From: Serpula lacrymans var. lacrymans S7.9
Taxonomy: Eukaryota; Basidiomycota; Agaricomycetes; Boletales; Serpulaceae
DNA length: 64,000 bases
Assembly (NCBI RefSeq): GCF_000218685.1
Contig: NW_006763292.1
Coordinates: 310,001-374,000 of the forward strand
Reading direction: 5' to 3'
The notes beneath the pieces were generated by a model. The model was given only the letters and a program-made list of their open reading frames with translations. It made no database searches and was not told the DNA's origin. This document shows positions 20,890 to 32,941 of this stretch, piece after piece (position 1 is the stretch's first letter; every line of letters starts with the position of its first letter). Made by a program: the position numbers and the translations under genes.

Positions 20890-23800
20890 TGGATCCAAAT
20901 CACCCTCCAAACACTAGCCATGTAAAGAAACAGGAAGACCAAGACGGTCCCAACGATACCAGTAAAGCTGCGGAGAAACGAGATCCCAAGCCAGTAGTAA
21001 AGACTTTGAATAGAGTACCACGTATGTTTGCCTTATTTTCTCTCCGCTCTCTCATGGATGCTGATCTACAGTTACGCTGATCAGGTGCTTGTGTGAGTAT
21101 CATTCAGACAATCAACCCAGGCTACGGTCTCTCATACTTCATGTAAACCTAGAATGCCTGCAGAAAGCAGAAGATGCGATGTGAAGGGGCGGACAGCCCC
21201 CCTTGTAGGCGTTGTCGCCATGCTGGACTCGAATGTTTATTTGAAAAACCCTCTAGAGAAGCCACGCTCACGGGAGAAGCTGGTCTGGAGTGAGTCTTAT
21301 CGTAAGATATAGCATTTCATGCTGCTAATCGGTGATGCATCAGACGTATTCGGAGTCTCGAAGCACATGTCGCGGATATACGGGTTTCGCAATCCACTAT
21401 ACAGAATACTCTCCTGGAGATCGTCTCTCACTTAAGAAATGGCATACCTTTTCATGCCCGATCTCCTTCGACATTTTCACAACCGACTTACCACGGTCAG
21501 TCTCCTACAATACAATCAATAGGATCACCACCTCTGTCTGCGGGTCATAACGGACCAAGTGGCCCCCATATGACAGACCCAATGTTACATAATATGCAAT
21601 CTCAGCAATCTGGTCCGCCACCTCAGAATGTATACTCATCCCCCATGATTAACCAGCCTGCCCGACAACCAAGAGGGTCGATATCTCTCCCATCGCCGGT
21701 ACAGCCGCATACTGCCAGTGAATTCCATCCTCCTCAATTACCGCCATCATATGTAAACTCGACCTCTCCCGGTCAACAATATGGGTTTTCCGGAAGTGCT
21801 TCTGGTCCTGTGCTTCCACCATTCTCTACCATACAGGCTATGGGCAGTGGAAACCAACAACAAGGAAATATGGCTCAACGATACAACACAGTTGATGCAG
21901 TTCAACAACATCAGCGACAGGTTCTAAGGACTTTTAGCGTCCCGATACCTTCAAGCTCTAAACGTACGGCGCCTCCATCTAACGTCACCAGTGCAGATTC
22001 TACGGACATAGAAGAAGACGACAATGGTGAATTACCGGCATCCGGTCTGGTGGCACCATGGGAAGTTTTAAGAGGCCTAGCAGATGTTGCTATTGAGCGG
22101 GCCGCCAAGGTTTGTCGGCCATTTACTGGTTGCCGACGTCGTGCAATTTATTGAAATGAAATCTATGGTATAGGAGAATGGTGAAGCGAGTAGTGAACCA
22201 CAAAGCAGGGCCAGAACCCCCTCGCCAGAAAGACAGTCTAGACCTGCGAAAAGGAGAAAGATTCGCCACAGGGGTCCCCGAGGATTGACTTTCCCTGACG
22301 GTAATTAATTTCCCTTGAATACTTGAATATGTGAATCTTAGTTGCATCAATAGTTGTCACCAAGAATATTATACCAGATGCTGAAGCTCGCGAGTTATTC
22401 AGAATGTAGGCTTGTTTCGCGTCTGACCGCTCACTTATTGACCATACTGGCGAAGATTTTATCACGGGTGTTCTACATTCCTCCCCGTATTTGATCTTAA
22501 TGTGGATACATATGACGCTCTTCACGAACGTTCCCCTTTTGCTGTTGACGCAATCTGTATGGTTGCTTCCCGAGTTCGAGATGGAGGAGGTAAGTATAAG
22601 GCTGTATATCGCAAACTATCTTGATCAATGTCATACAGGCAAGGCAAGCGAGACTTACACCAGATGTTTGGAAGCGGTGCAAGCTATATCATGCGCCACT
22701 CTATTTTCACCTGTTACTCGAGCAGAAGCTGTACAAGCTATGAGTGGGTAACATGTATCATTTTCTTATATAGTTATATATAACTAATGAGGGCATGCAG
22801 TTCTTGTCTCGGGCTGGTCTGATAATGGATGGTTGAGTGGGGGCCATGCTGTTCGGATGGCAATGGAACTTTGTAAGTCAGCGATACCAATCATGTTTTG
22901 GTCGTTATTATACTGATACCTTACATCCACAGCCATGCATAAGGCATGGCCCAAGTTGCTTAGACGTATGCAGAACAAGAAATTGTCTGATGGCTCCGAA
23001 GATCAAGAGTTGGTGATCGCTTCGCGCACCTGGTTTTGTTTATACTTATTTGAACATCAGTAAGTTGATCCTATGGGCTTTATCGTTCAGTTCTGACGAT
23101 CATAGATTGTCATACGGCACGGGCCGTCCTGCTATATTGAAAGATGACGAAAGTATTTGGCAGTGTCGTCTCCTCCTTCAACATCCACTTGCTATCGAAG
23201 ATGATATGCGTCTCGTATCCACCGTCGAGCTAATGGCTATTCGTGAAAGAGTCCACAACAAACTATCTCCTTTCGATAAGCCTGTCAGCGACACTACCTT
23301 CCAAATCCTCCAACAGGCGGATTCCGAGTTTCAAAACTGGTATAAAACTTGGGATCATGCATTTTCTCAGAAGTACGAAGACGCAGGTAAGATTGTCCCA
23401 CCATACTTGACTCGATCTACATTTTTAATCAAAATCATTGGATAGCATTTTATCGCCAGAGTTTGCAGATCCAACATCTTCATGCTGAGCTATTCCATAA
23501 CGCTACCGCATTAAGAGGAATAAACGGCCCCGAGGACGTTCAGAGGATGCCTGCGGCGCAGAAGGATCTTGCTATAAGATCAATAAAGATAGCCCGTCAG
23601 GGCATGGACATTACTGTCAATTCCCCTTCATACAGTGAGGGAATGAAATATGGTACGTTGAGGTGCAGACATTTATTCACAATTGACTAATAAATCTTAT
23701 AGCCGTACACTACACTCACGCGACCGCCACCTTTGCTGCATCCTTTTTACTGAGACTGTCCCGTCTGTTGTGAGTGGCCATAGAATCTTTCATCGCCATG

Positions 23801-24376
23801 ACTCTTCTGATTTTTGCACCAGTCCTAATGATTGCGATGTGCAGGAAATCAGGGCGCATGTTGAACACCTCGCAGGTTTGATGGCTCAGAGTTCGTGTCA
23901 CTTCCTGATGTTGCTTTTTTCTGGTCTCAAGTTTCATTGATATTCTAGTCCCTGGAAAACGATACGCGATAACGTTGCAGCTCATGCTAAAGAGGGCTAA
24001 GAAGAGGAAGACTACTTCACATTCTCGCTCCCCTAAGCTCAATAGAGATCATCGGCCTATGTCAATGATGATAAATTCTCAACCAAACATGCAGATTCCT
24101 CATCCGAATAATCCCGATACTTTCTCCCCAACTTATGATCCCTCATTTTCGAGCCCTGAGAACTCTATGCCCGGAGTCTCACTGGGGATGATGGCCCCGC
24201 AAACGCATGGTGCAGACATTGACAATATCTGGAGAGGTTTTGAAATGACCTCGAATGAGCAATTACCGGTCTGGTTGTCAGACCAGAGTCTGGGTGGCAA
24301 CTCTTTCTCCCAGCAAGGCATGGATGCATTCTTACTGCCCAACGATTATCTGCCCCCCGCACCTCAAATCTGGTGA
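20890..24376 (+). CDS. Zn2Cys6 fungal transcription factor
   Basis: An intact multi-intron gene (about 14 short GT..AG introns; roughly 880 residues). The acidic/polar N-terminus (MDPNHPPNTSHVKKQEDQDG) leads to the binuclear zinc cluster CNACRKQKMRCEG-ADSPPCRRCRHAGLEC with C-x2-C-x6-C-x7-C-x2-C-x6-C spacing. A basic linker and a coiled coil (RIRSLEAHVADIRVSQSTIQ) for dimerisation follow, then a Pro/Gln-rich stretch. After that comes a fungal_trans-type middle homology region (FLPVFDLNVDTYDALHERSP; SGWSDNGWLSGGHAVRMAME; FEHQLSYGTGRPAILKDDES). The C-terminal tail is Met/Pro/Asn-rich and ends LPPAPQIW. Introns were placed by keeping frame and motif continuity. It is a nuclear DNA-binding regulator; the overall plan recalls mushroom factors annotated PriB- or prtT-like, but I cannot assign targets. 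It is one of only two apparently healthy host genes here. Confidence 0.93.
21085..21092 (+). other. 8-nt microexon encoding the first zinc-cluster Cys
   Basis: Exon 1 ends ..GTACCAC at 21021. Intron 21022-21084 runs GTATGT..TCAG. The exon GTGCTTGT is followed by intron 21093-21152 (GTGAGT..CTAG). Only this joining gives VPRACNACRKQKMRCEG, supplying the first Cys of the C-x2-C pair. Skipping it would lose that Cys and shift the frame. Confidence 0.82.
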
Positions 24377-24727
24377 AATATCTGCCGCCTCAACTTCCAC
24401 CTACTCGGTCAGCTATAGCGACAAATTTTCTTTTCTTTTCTTTTCTTGTATATGTGTGGAATATAGTCCTATATCAATATGCCTCTTTGTTACTGCGTAT
24501 CGTTAGTCTGCAAGCAGATTGCTGTGTCCAGTGTCCCTGAGATGTTACTGCGTATCTCTATGTATTATTGTCTGCAAATGCGAATGTTGTTAGAGCACAT
24601 TAGTACTCAATTCTTCATGTGCAAGATTCTGGCTTACGAGTAACCGAGGGAACTTCTACTATCGCCTCCAGAGGCTCAACGATCACTGTACAGGTAGCTA
24701 GAAAATTGTCAGATGTAGAATAGAGTA

Positions 24728-25049
24728 TGACAAAACCGGATAAACCCGGTCTCTGCTGAAGCAGCCATTGTTCTCCATGGAGCATAGCCACCACTCCATG
24801 GAGTCACCATTGTTCTCCTAGGAGTCATTATACTATAGTGAGTAGCACCTCCGGCTATAAGTAGTAGGGGGTTTAGTATAGAAATACCTCAGTCGTTTCT
24901 ATAGCCTCTTGGGCAGCGGCTGAGGTATGTTACATTACATTTATTAGAGATCACCTTAAACTAACATCCATTGTAGTTTCACATAGGTAAATAATGAAGT
25001 CGTTTCTATAGCCTCTTGGGCAGCGGCTGAGTTTCACATAGTTTTATTA
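24728..25049 (+). mobile_element. Solo copia LTR with target duplication GAGTA
   Basis: TGACAAAACCGG ... GTTTTATTA, the same family as the 1016 and 8539-12688 LTRs. Perfect 5-bp duplication GAGTA at 24723-24727 and 25050-25054. It contains a duplicated U5 block (CGTTTCTATAGCCTCTTGGG at about 24893 and 25003). It sits about 350 bp downstream of the Zn2Cys6 gene. Confidence 0.94.
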
Positions 25050-25054
25050 GAGTA

Positions 25055-26290
25055 TAGAGAATATAACTGTCAAAGAATTTAGTGAATAGCTTATCTGTAG
25101 CAACAACGACAGACCTGACACTACGCTCTTGAACTCCAGAAGTGTGAATTTTAAGGGAAAGATGGCCAGATTGACCAGATCTCGTGCTGGGAATATTGCA
25201 ATATCTTTGTAGGAAACATCAATTGGTAGGCCCCTACAATGCCAGATACTTACTGAGTTGATTGGGGCCTCAAAGCATCTGGAGAAACAAAAACAATGAT
25301 GAAGTTGTGACTAGGCAACCAAAACAGGCAATCATGCACCAAGATAATCAATCAAGGACCACTAGCACCAGCATCAGGACTTGGTATGACCTGGCAAAAT
25401 TTACCTGGTAAGCTCCACCTGATTTGGTCTGTGAGTGCCGTTGTGACCCAGTGTGACCAGAAATTGCAGAACCATTCCAAAACATGTGTCGTCTTTTTGG
25501 TTTTGTTCCACTGCTCCAATGCTTCAAGTTCTTGCTTGTTTTTCTACATAGGCAGCTAGAAAACTAAAAATTATATCTACTGGTCAAGTTCCAACAGTCT
25601 CAAGCTTAACGACTAGTGAGTTATTCAACTTCTCCCCAGACCAATTGCACATATTGTCCAACGATAGTAGCATGAAAGATCAGAAAAGTCTGATTGGACA
25701 TTGCACCTAATATTGGGTGAAAATCAATACAAATAGCACCTTTGTTGGGGTTTATATACAGTGTAATGCTGGTCCATGACACATCATGGTTCCTAGACAC
25801 AGTGTGATATAAGGAAGTACTTGACAATGAGGAGAATTTTGGCTCTCCAAAATTTCTTTCAAAATACATTAGAAAACTTAATATTTTATTCAACATTTTG
25901 GTCTTCGTGAAAATTTAATTTTCCTCTTGCCTCAAAGGCTTATTGTACATGATTTATTCCAGTGGTCCTTTTGGCAATATATTGAATCAACGCTGAGCAA
26001 CAACGTGGGCCTTTGAGTAGTTTATATGGAGGAACGGATGGGGGAGCAACCTTGACTGTGAGAAGGGTCTTGAAAGGCATCCCTTTAGATGCGAGTTCTA
26101 ATGCTATGTCCTCAATTTTAGGCCCAAAGCTTCATTGTACACACTCTAATACAGTTAATGCTTAACTCACGCAAACACCCCACCCAGGCGCTGAGGCTGT
26201 ATCACAAGGCAGGAGCAAGAAGTTCACTTTCTTGATACCTGATTTGTTCTTGAAGTGGATAGGATCAACCATAAAAGGAAATTTGTGGGC
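25055..26290. other. Decayed sequence, no gene supported
   Basis: On the minus strand short protein-like pieces continue downstream of the 26291-26689 frame but are cut by many stops. The plus strand has no credible frame. Probably the 3' remnant of the same dead gene plus intergenic DNA. Confidence 0.4.
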
Positions 26291-26689
26291 TCAAATGTAT
26301 TCAAGGCAAGATGGAATCATGTCCCAAATAGGTGGCAGTAGATCTTGTGCTTTCTGATATTGGGGGCAAGATAGAAATACAGATGTAGAATAAACTGCAG
26401 GTTCAACCCAGCTTGGTGTTCCGTCTGGAGATATATCTCCAAAGATATGTTTCACCTCAGACCACTGAATCATATCAATCATCAGATGTTTGCCAAATGG
26501 GAAGCGCTCTGTAGGGAGGAAGCCGGATCTGTACTGAGGGGTATCAGACACCTGTGGTAAATTGTGTTTCATATGGGTGATCTGATGTTTGCGAGCGGAT
26601 GATAAGTCTTCACAGAGCATAGCCTTGGACTTGGCGCAGTATTCTGGCCACATTGGCCCTCTTTGGACAAAAGATTGCGGGGTATCCAA
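26291..26689 (-). pseudogene. Remnant of an unrecognised protein gene
   Basis: A 132-codon frame on the minus strand with normal composition, including HIFGDISPDGTPSWVEPAVY and LLPPIWDMIPSCLEYI. In the same frame after the stop more protein-like sequence follows (KFPFMVDPIHF). It looks like the middle of a larger gene, but I cannot name the family. Its upstream side is cut by the LTR at 26699. Confidence 0.45.
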
Positions 26690-26698
26690 TAGTACACC

Positions 26699-27112
26699 TG
26701 TTACAATAACACAATGTTTGGACCTTTAAAATTCATTCTCCCCTTCAACTTTCTTTTGTAGTTTTCACACCCTGTGCCATGCTGCATTTTCCATTATTGT
26801 TCAAACTCTACTTCTCGCGCTGCACTGCCTTTTTCTTGTTTTTAGATACAAGTATCTCACGCAGTGGAGCTGGTCACACGGGCTGTGCCCCATGACATCA
26901 TCAGCCACTGCCTTCATCAACTGTACAGTACACATGTACAAACAACCTGTAGTAGTATATATACCCCAATAGATCAAGGAGACTCCTTAGCGAGTCCTCC
27001 TGTTGTTTACCCACAACTAACTTGGTGCTATCCTAAGGGTAACCACTCCCCTCACTACCTTTATAGCTTTGTCTGAGTTGTGCACCAGAGTAACAAACTC
27101 TAGGTTGTTACA
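26699..27112 (+). mobile_element. LTR (TGTTAC...GTTACA family)
   Basis: 414 bp, closely similar along its length to solo LTRs 45693-46105 and 54727-55142 (CACACCCTGTGCCATG, GTATATATACCCCAATAGAT, AAGGAGACTCCT, CCAGAGTAACAAACTC). Flanks ACACC and TTGGT do not match. It may therefore be the 5' LTR of the gypsy fragment that follows rather than a solo LTR. Confidence 0.85.
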
Positions 27113-27209
27113 TTGGTAAAAATAAAAATAAAAACATAGAAAATATTAAAGTAGAAAAACATGTTTCTCTCAATTCTTCTTCTTCTTTGTGGCCACCCTT
27201 CCCCGGAAT

Positions 27210-27848
27210 CCCAAGGCGTGTATTGATGCACACATATTTATTCCAAAAGGAGATCTGTTTAGATGTTGGTGTGGAAAACCTTGCCCGGGGCATAAAACAC
27301 CCAACCAGCGCACTGCTTGATTCAGGCGCTAATGGAATCTTCATAGATCAGGTCTGGGCAGAGTAAATTGGACTCCCCCTTTTAAAATTAGATGGATCTA
27401 TTCCTGTCTATAACATTGATGGTACACTTAACGCGGGTGGCTGCATTACACACAAATGTTCTTTTGTTGTCAAGTACCAAGGACACAGAGAACAAGTCAC
27501 CGCCGAAGCTACCCAACCAGGGAAGATTAATTTGATCTTAGGTTGGACCTGGCTATTTAAACACAATCCTGAGATTTACTGGCAGACAGGGGTTGTCACA
27601 TTGTCACATTGCCCTCAGGAGTGTGAGGACTTGGTTAAACCGAGTCACATCCGTCAAACAGAGCTGGATGAAAGGATAAACACTGGTCACGTTGATGCCA
27701 AGCTCCAATCTTTAGATAAGGTCAATGATGATAATGACAAGGTAAAACCTGAGGAAGAGATCAAGAGGCTGGTACCTTCAGAGTACCATGACTTCTGGAA
27801 AGTCTTTTCTAAACACAAATCAGAGCGCTTCCCAGAGGCTAAGCCTTG
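27210..27848 (+). pseudogene. Gypsy (Ty3) protease and start of RT, fragment
   Basis: Plus-strand reading gives an aspartic protease (HPTSALLDSGANGIFIDQVW), one stop, then a continued retropepsin fold ending in TQPGKINLILGWTWLFKHNP. A linker and the conserved entry to a chromovirus-type reverse transcriptase (LVPSEYHDFWKVFSKHKSER) follow. The element breaks off at about 27848, right before the RT catalytic domain, where Plavaka sequence begins. Gag is missing. With the LTR at 26699 it is a badly truncated Ty3/gypsy insertion. Confidence 0.75.
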
Positions 27849-27869
27849 GGACATATGGTCATAATGACA

Positions 27870-29126
27870 CAAATGATGCAGATGCAATGAATATTGACGC
27901 CCCTCCAAATAAATGGGGACCATTCAAGAATCAGCTGAACTGGAAATTTGCACAGTGGGCTGTGAGAGAAGGTATTAGAAAGAATTCACTGGATAGGCTG
28001 TTAGATATACCTGGAGTTTGTGCTCTATCCTATTTCTCCGGTTAGAAATTCTGACATTATATTGGTAGTTCACAGAAAAACTAGGATTATTATATCATCA
28101 TAGTTGTAGACAAAGAAATTCCTGAAAGAGCAACTTGGCACACAAAATATCTATATTTCTATAATTGACCTAATGAAAAACATTTGATTTAATATTAAAA
28201 CCCCCTTGATGCCATATCCACTTTGTTTGGAAATACTTCACATGCCAAGAACATTGTTTGCAAGCCCAAGAAGATTTTCACGAATGCAAGCAAGGAGGAG
28301 AGGCATTATAATGAGATGTGGACAGGAAAATGGTGGCATTCTGTACAAGTTTGTTGAAATTTTATTTATATGATTCTGTTCAAGTTCCTGATTCAGTCCA
28401 CAAACTTTAGGCACTCCTTCCAGATGGTGCATCTGTGGCCCCTGTTATTATTGCAACAGACAAAACTCAATTAAGACAATTCTCAGGCAACAAAAGTGCA
28501 TACCCTGTATATCTTACTTTAGGCAATATACCCAAGGTTATCAGACGCAAACCATTTCAGCATGCCTGTATATTGATAGGCTATCTCTCTGTCACTAAGC
28601 TTTCTAAGGAGGGTCTGACTGCCACAGAGAAATCTATACAGATTCAAAGGCTATTTTACTCATCTATGTGTATGATCCTAGAGCCTCTCATTAAGGCAGG
28701 AAAGGAGGGGATTGAGATAACAGGTGAAGATGGGGCTATCAGAAGGGTCTATCCTGTCTAGCTTACTATGTGGCTGATTATCCCAAACAGTGCCTTTTTT
28801 CTTGCTCAAAGTATGGGACATGTCCTGAATGCCATTGTATGACAGATATTTTGGAGAACAGGGAGCCTGAAGATGAAAGGACACCTATTGGAACCCGGGA
28901 TGCCATTTGTACAGCCATGGTAGCAAATTCAGTATTGTTGTCCTATAAGGCATGCATGGAGAAGGGTGTATCCTGTGTTGAGCACCCTTTCTGGGAAGGC
29001 TTTCCTTACACCAATATCCACTGTTCTATGACACCAGATATTCTGCATCAGCTCTACCAAGGGGTTGTTAAACATATCATAAAATGGTGCCAAGAACTCT
29101 TCAGAGGTGAAGAATTAGATCAATAA
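27870..29126 (+). pseudogene. Plavaka transposase fragment
   Basis: Segments match, in order, the transposase in the 12-kb element. These are GPFKNQLNWKFAQWAV with LDRLLDIPG, then NIVCKPKKIFTNASKEE and MWTGKWWHSVQ. After an intron comes APVIIATDKTQLRQFSGNKS with YLTLGNIPKVIRRK, then the Cys motif CSKYGTCPECHC and TPDILHQLYQGVVKHIIKWC. These are typical of the CACTA-like Plavaka transposases of Agaricomycetes. Both ends are missing and stops are present (for example after RRVYPV). It is fused to a gypsy fragment on its left. Confidence 0.85.
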
Positions 29127-29261
29127 ATATGTTGCCTCCCCACATAGTATAGTAATAACCTTCCGTCTTAGGTGGGGCATTATTACCTGATAATATTACT
29201 ATATACATGGGGCCAGGAGAGTCTGGTGGAGTGTGCCAGCCGGGCCATGTTAGACGTGATA

Positions 29262-29460
29262 TTATTGTGCCCATCATCGACGACCCGACTGGGTGAGATG
29301 CTGCCCATCCAAGACGACCTGGCTGAGTGAGAGGACACCCATTTTAGAGGACCCTAGCTGGGTGAGAGGGTGCCCATCTTAGACAACCAGGCTGGGTCAC
29401 AGGGTGCTCGTTGATGACGATCCAGCTGGATCAGAGTCTGCTCATCAAAAACCTGTCTGC
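29262..29460. repeat. ~35-bp minisatellite, five diverged units
   Basis: Units of the type GACGACCTGGCTGAGTGAGA followed by G.TGCCCAT..TAGA recur five times with many differences (29270, 29306, 29342, 29376, 29412 approximately). No coding role is visible. Confidence 0.65.
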
Positions 29461-29695
29461 CACCTTGTAAGCATTGTTTTTTCTATTTGACATTGGATAT
29501 GCAAATATAATATCTCATAACTTCCAAATCTGGTGGTGTCTTGTTGTTGGGAGGCTCTCTAAGACTGTAGCGCTTACATTATAGATACATGGACATGTTT
29601 CAATTGACTCAAAATCTGCACTTGAACGGAAAAAAGAAAGATAGTGCTCATCTTCAAACACACACCTCAATTTTTTACCCGTACCACATTTAATC

Positions 29696-30828
29696 ATGCC
29701 TGAAATACAGTTTAATGACACCCAAATTGAAATACTCAATACACATTTGGAAGAGTTCCGGGATGCAAATTCTCTACAACGAAGACGTGTACTTGATGAT
29801 ACCTGGAATGAAGTCAGGGAAAATTTGGGAGGACATTGTCAGAACTGTGGCCTCTTTGGAGTGGGGTGTTGGAGTAACAGAGTATAAGGGACAAGATGGG
29901 GAATTGGCTTAGCTCGTGCGCTAGGCCCTTCCGCAAACCTTGATCCCTAACTTGACAGAAAATGGATGGAGGAGAGTAGAGAATGAAAGGGAAGTAGAGT
30001 AAAGATCCTTCGGAGAAGGGTCAGAAAGGACTTAGAAAAGGACTGGTAAAAAGGTGAGGGAATCTATTTGATATTCAAACTGCAGGAACGGAGTACAGGA
30101 GTTACAGCTTATATACTGTTGGGGGAGCAGAAGCTTGTAAGGAGTAACTTGTAATGTATGTACAGAGTTCGATGCGGACAATTATCTAGCGAGAGGAGAA
30201 TGTATGTGCAAGGAGTGTACCATAAGGTCTAACTGCAGAGTCCATGAGGAATACTAGAATGTGCAAGAAGACACATATGGCGGACTAGAAGTCCAGTGCA
30301 GGAGTATTGGGGCAGACAACCAGAGTAGCATGTGAAACTGGGGCGTAGAGTTATGCTGACTGGCAGACCATCAGGAATGTAATCCTGAGTATGCCAATGA
30401 TCCAAAGGCTTCGGACTCGGAGAGTATCTCCTTCAGAGATGCCAGAGTTCTGTCTTCCGGTACAGATATGACAGATGTGTACTAATCAACATCAAAAATT
30501 TAACAGAAATGAAAGAGGTATGATCACTCTTGATTGTCAAAGTATATCATCATGTTTACAATTAACATTGCAGTGGGTCAGGCGTTGGTTGTACAACCAC
30601 AGTGGTAACAAAGAGCCTGGGAACAAGGTTGCCAGGCATGGAAAGTATTCAAGTCTGAACCAAGTGCTCAACTTAGTGAAGAAGAAGGAGGTGGAGAAGA
30701 GGATGTGGGACCTTTACGGAGTCAAGGCGGGGAAATCAGGTTATATTGGTAAACTGCAGAGAGCCCTTCATGGCTGTAGAAATACAAAATGCACAACCTG
30801 GAGAGCCCATTCAGCACACAGCACATCA
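29696..30828 (+). pseudogene. Unrecognised gene interrupted by an LTR
   Basis: The first part (29696-29831) reads MPEIQFNDTQIEILNTHLEE and then SLQRRRVLDDTWNEVRENL. After the 637-bp LTR the second part (about 30510-30735) reads WVRRWLYNHSGNKEPGNK with NQVLNLVKKKEVEKRMWDLY. The two pieces together look like one alpha-helical, basic N-terminal domain of the kind found in large transposon-associated proteins of mushrooms. The FunK1-like frame follows immediately, so this may be an upstream exon or neighbour of that gene. The family is not named with confidence. Confidence 0.5.
29837..30473 (+). mobile_element. Solo LTR inside a gene remnant
   Basis: TGTCAGAACTGTGGCC to ACAGATATGACA, 637 bp, the same family as the split LTR at 14762-16960. 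Flanks are GACAT (29832-29836) and GATGT (30474-30478), alike at 3 of 5 positions and differing by transitions, so a decayed duplication is possible. Protein-like sequence of one gene is seen on both sides. Confidence 0.85.
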
Positions 30829-31495
30829 TGATCTTGAGTCCTTCTACTACATTATTTTAGCTATGTGCATTCTACTGGAGCAGCCCTACCAATTCAAGGA
30901 CGAAGTGTTTATGGAGCGGAAGGTAATCAGGAAATGGCTCAATCATGAATTCGACACCAAGTTCACCTGTGCAGATGCAGCGCATCACAAATTCACAACA
31001 TTTGGCAAGGCTGATAACCTCCGTAGTTTCCTTGACGGACATATCGATGTTCATTCCCAAGAGGTTCATCAAACTTGGCCTTGCCCCCTTCCTGGTGTTG
31101 ACACCCACCACCATGACTCCATTTTGCAGATCTTTCATGATGCTCTCAATGTTATACAAACTAGCAGGAAGAAATTGACACACCTGAGACAGCCACTGAC
31201 AAGGCCAGAGGGATTTATACCTCATTTGGATCTCTGGCGCTCAAGTGATAATAGATTCAAATTATATGCTCCGCTTGTGGTCACACACATTGAAGGGACA
31301 AGTAGTGGGGGGAGCATACCCAGGTATTCTGCATCAGTCAAACCTTCCAAATCAACTTCATTGGATGTCATGGGGACAACTTGGGCACGTACTCGGACAC
31401 TTAATGCTCTTAAAAGAAAAGAAAGTGTTCTGACTGCTTACAGATCTAGCTTCCCACACTCTGCTCATCACAAATGCCAATGCCATGCTTCTTAA
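30746..31495 (+). pseudogene. FunK1-type kinase, C-terminal lobe only
   Basis: The frame reads ESPFMAVEIQNAQPGEPIQH, then AHHDLESFYYIILAMCILLE and WLNHEFDTKFTCADAAHHKF. FunK1 is a protein-kinase family expanded in mushrooms, and the block FMA-E-(H)-HDLES-FYY-LL is its C-lobe signature. The N-lobe, the catalytic loop and the DFG-equivalent are absent here. A closely similar block occurs at 50.5-51.1 kb (FMAVEVQNAQPGD). In both places a Plavaka transposase begins a few hundred bases downstream on the same strand. The last third (after HLRQ) appears frame-shifted or divergent. Confidence 0.75.
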
Positions 31496-31699
31496 ATTGC
31501 TTTTTATCTGTGTTGAATTGTGTTCTTTATACTGGTGGTTGTTTTCTACTTTGTATCTTCTATACTTTAACTAGCACATGAATGGACAACTTATGACCGT
31601 AACTGCTGCATTGCCCCAAATAGCAAGACCCATTACAGATTTATTTCATCAGTGACTTGGAGCACCATTATCATTAAGACTTCCATTTCTTCTATTATG

Positions 31700-32941
31700 T
31701 CCTTGCCTATATATCATCATCGTACATTGGTTAACAGAGATACTCCCTATATGTGTCCTGCTGGATGTGGAAGGTCATTTTCAATAGCTGATGCTGTTAA
31801 CACACATCTTGGCTCTGCAAAAAAAATGCCTGTGGTGCCGCAAAGGAAAGTTACAATCACTCACTATCCCGCAGCAACAAGAAGATAATAGAGAAGAAGC
31901 TAGTGGATTAGACATGTTAATAGATGATGAGCATATGGAGGAGGCAATTGGCAAAGTACTACAGGAGTTGCAAGAGGATCTTTTTTCATTCATTCCAATC
32001 GCACATTCTAATATTAATGATGATGGGGAAAACACAGCAGGCCCATCCCTTCATCAGAACTCAATAGTCCTAGATGACAATGAGGATGAACGTATGGAAC
32101 ATCCCACAGCTGGCAAGGTCATAAGCATGGACGAGACTTTACATCAGAGGTGGAGAAGAGAATTCATTGCAGCAGGTGGGGATGGTGAAGATGTAGAAAT
32201 GGGTGAAGCTTTAGACCCCAAGTTCTTCCCCTTTGCCTTGGAGACGGATTGGAGAGTAGCATGTTGGGAAATTCAAGATGGTATAGGACACCAGTCTTTT
32301 AATCAGCTGTTAAGTATCCCAGGTGTCAGTGATTTCATGATTTTTATGAATCTTGCTTATACTATTGCCAGGTCAGGGGGAAGCTGGGGCTTTCTTACCA
32401 TAATATATGTGGATTACACAAGATTGTTGACTACAGCATACTGTCTAGGGCTGAATGGAAATCAACTATGATATCTTTTCCTGATACTCTGAATGATACA
32501 TACCTTATCCAGTATAGAGATATACTTTCAGCCATCACGACTCTCCTTGAGAACCCTGCACATGCCAAACATATAGTCTATAGCCCGAAAAAGATTTTCA
32601 CCAATGTGAGGAAAGAATCAAGGGTTTATCATGAAAGGCAGATGGGAAAATGGTGGCATGCTATTCAGGTGAGCATGATTCTGTATCTCCCACTTACAGT
32701 GACTTACAAAATCTTTGGAATAGGCTCATCTACCATGTTCTTCCATCACCTATTTCGGCTGGAGGATGAGCATGGATATCGGGCACAACGAACACAGAGA
32801 CACTCACAGATGTTGGCAGCTTTCCTGAATGGATCTTCGGTATCCCATCCCATAGGCGAAACGGTTGAGCTAATTTATCTAAATGCTCAGCAGACTCCCT
32901 ATCGAGCAGGTATTAACCCTGAAGATGATGAAAACACATAA
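31700..32941 (+). pseudogene. Plavaka transposase N-terminal part
   Basis: It starts with a C2H2-like finger typical of Plavaka (CPAGCGRSFSIADAVNTHLG then CLWCRKGKL). An acidic linker follows (EDLFSFIPIAHSN, HPTAGKVISMDETLHQRW), then FFPFALETDWRVACWEIQDG with FNQLLSIPG, and HAKHIVYSPKKIFTNVRKES with MGKWWHAIQ. Colinear with 50347-49341 in the 12-kb element and with 27870-28350. After WWHAIQ (32669) a sequence of different origin follows (HHLFRLEDEHGYRAQRTQRH), so the rest of the transposase is missing. Confidence 0.85.

Noticed and set aside
26699..27112. Solo LTR with duplication
   Set aside because: Flanking 5-mers differ (ACACC, TTGGT); kept as an LTR possibly belonging to the adjacent gypsy fragment.
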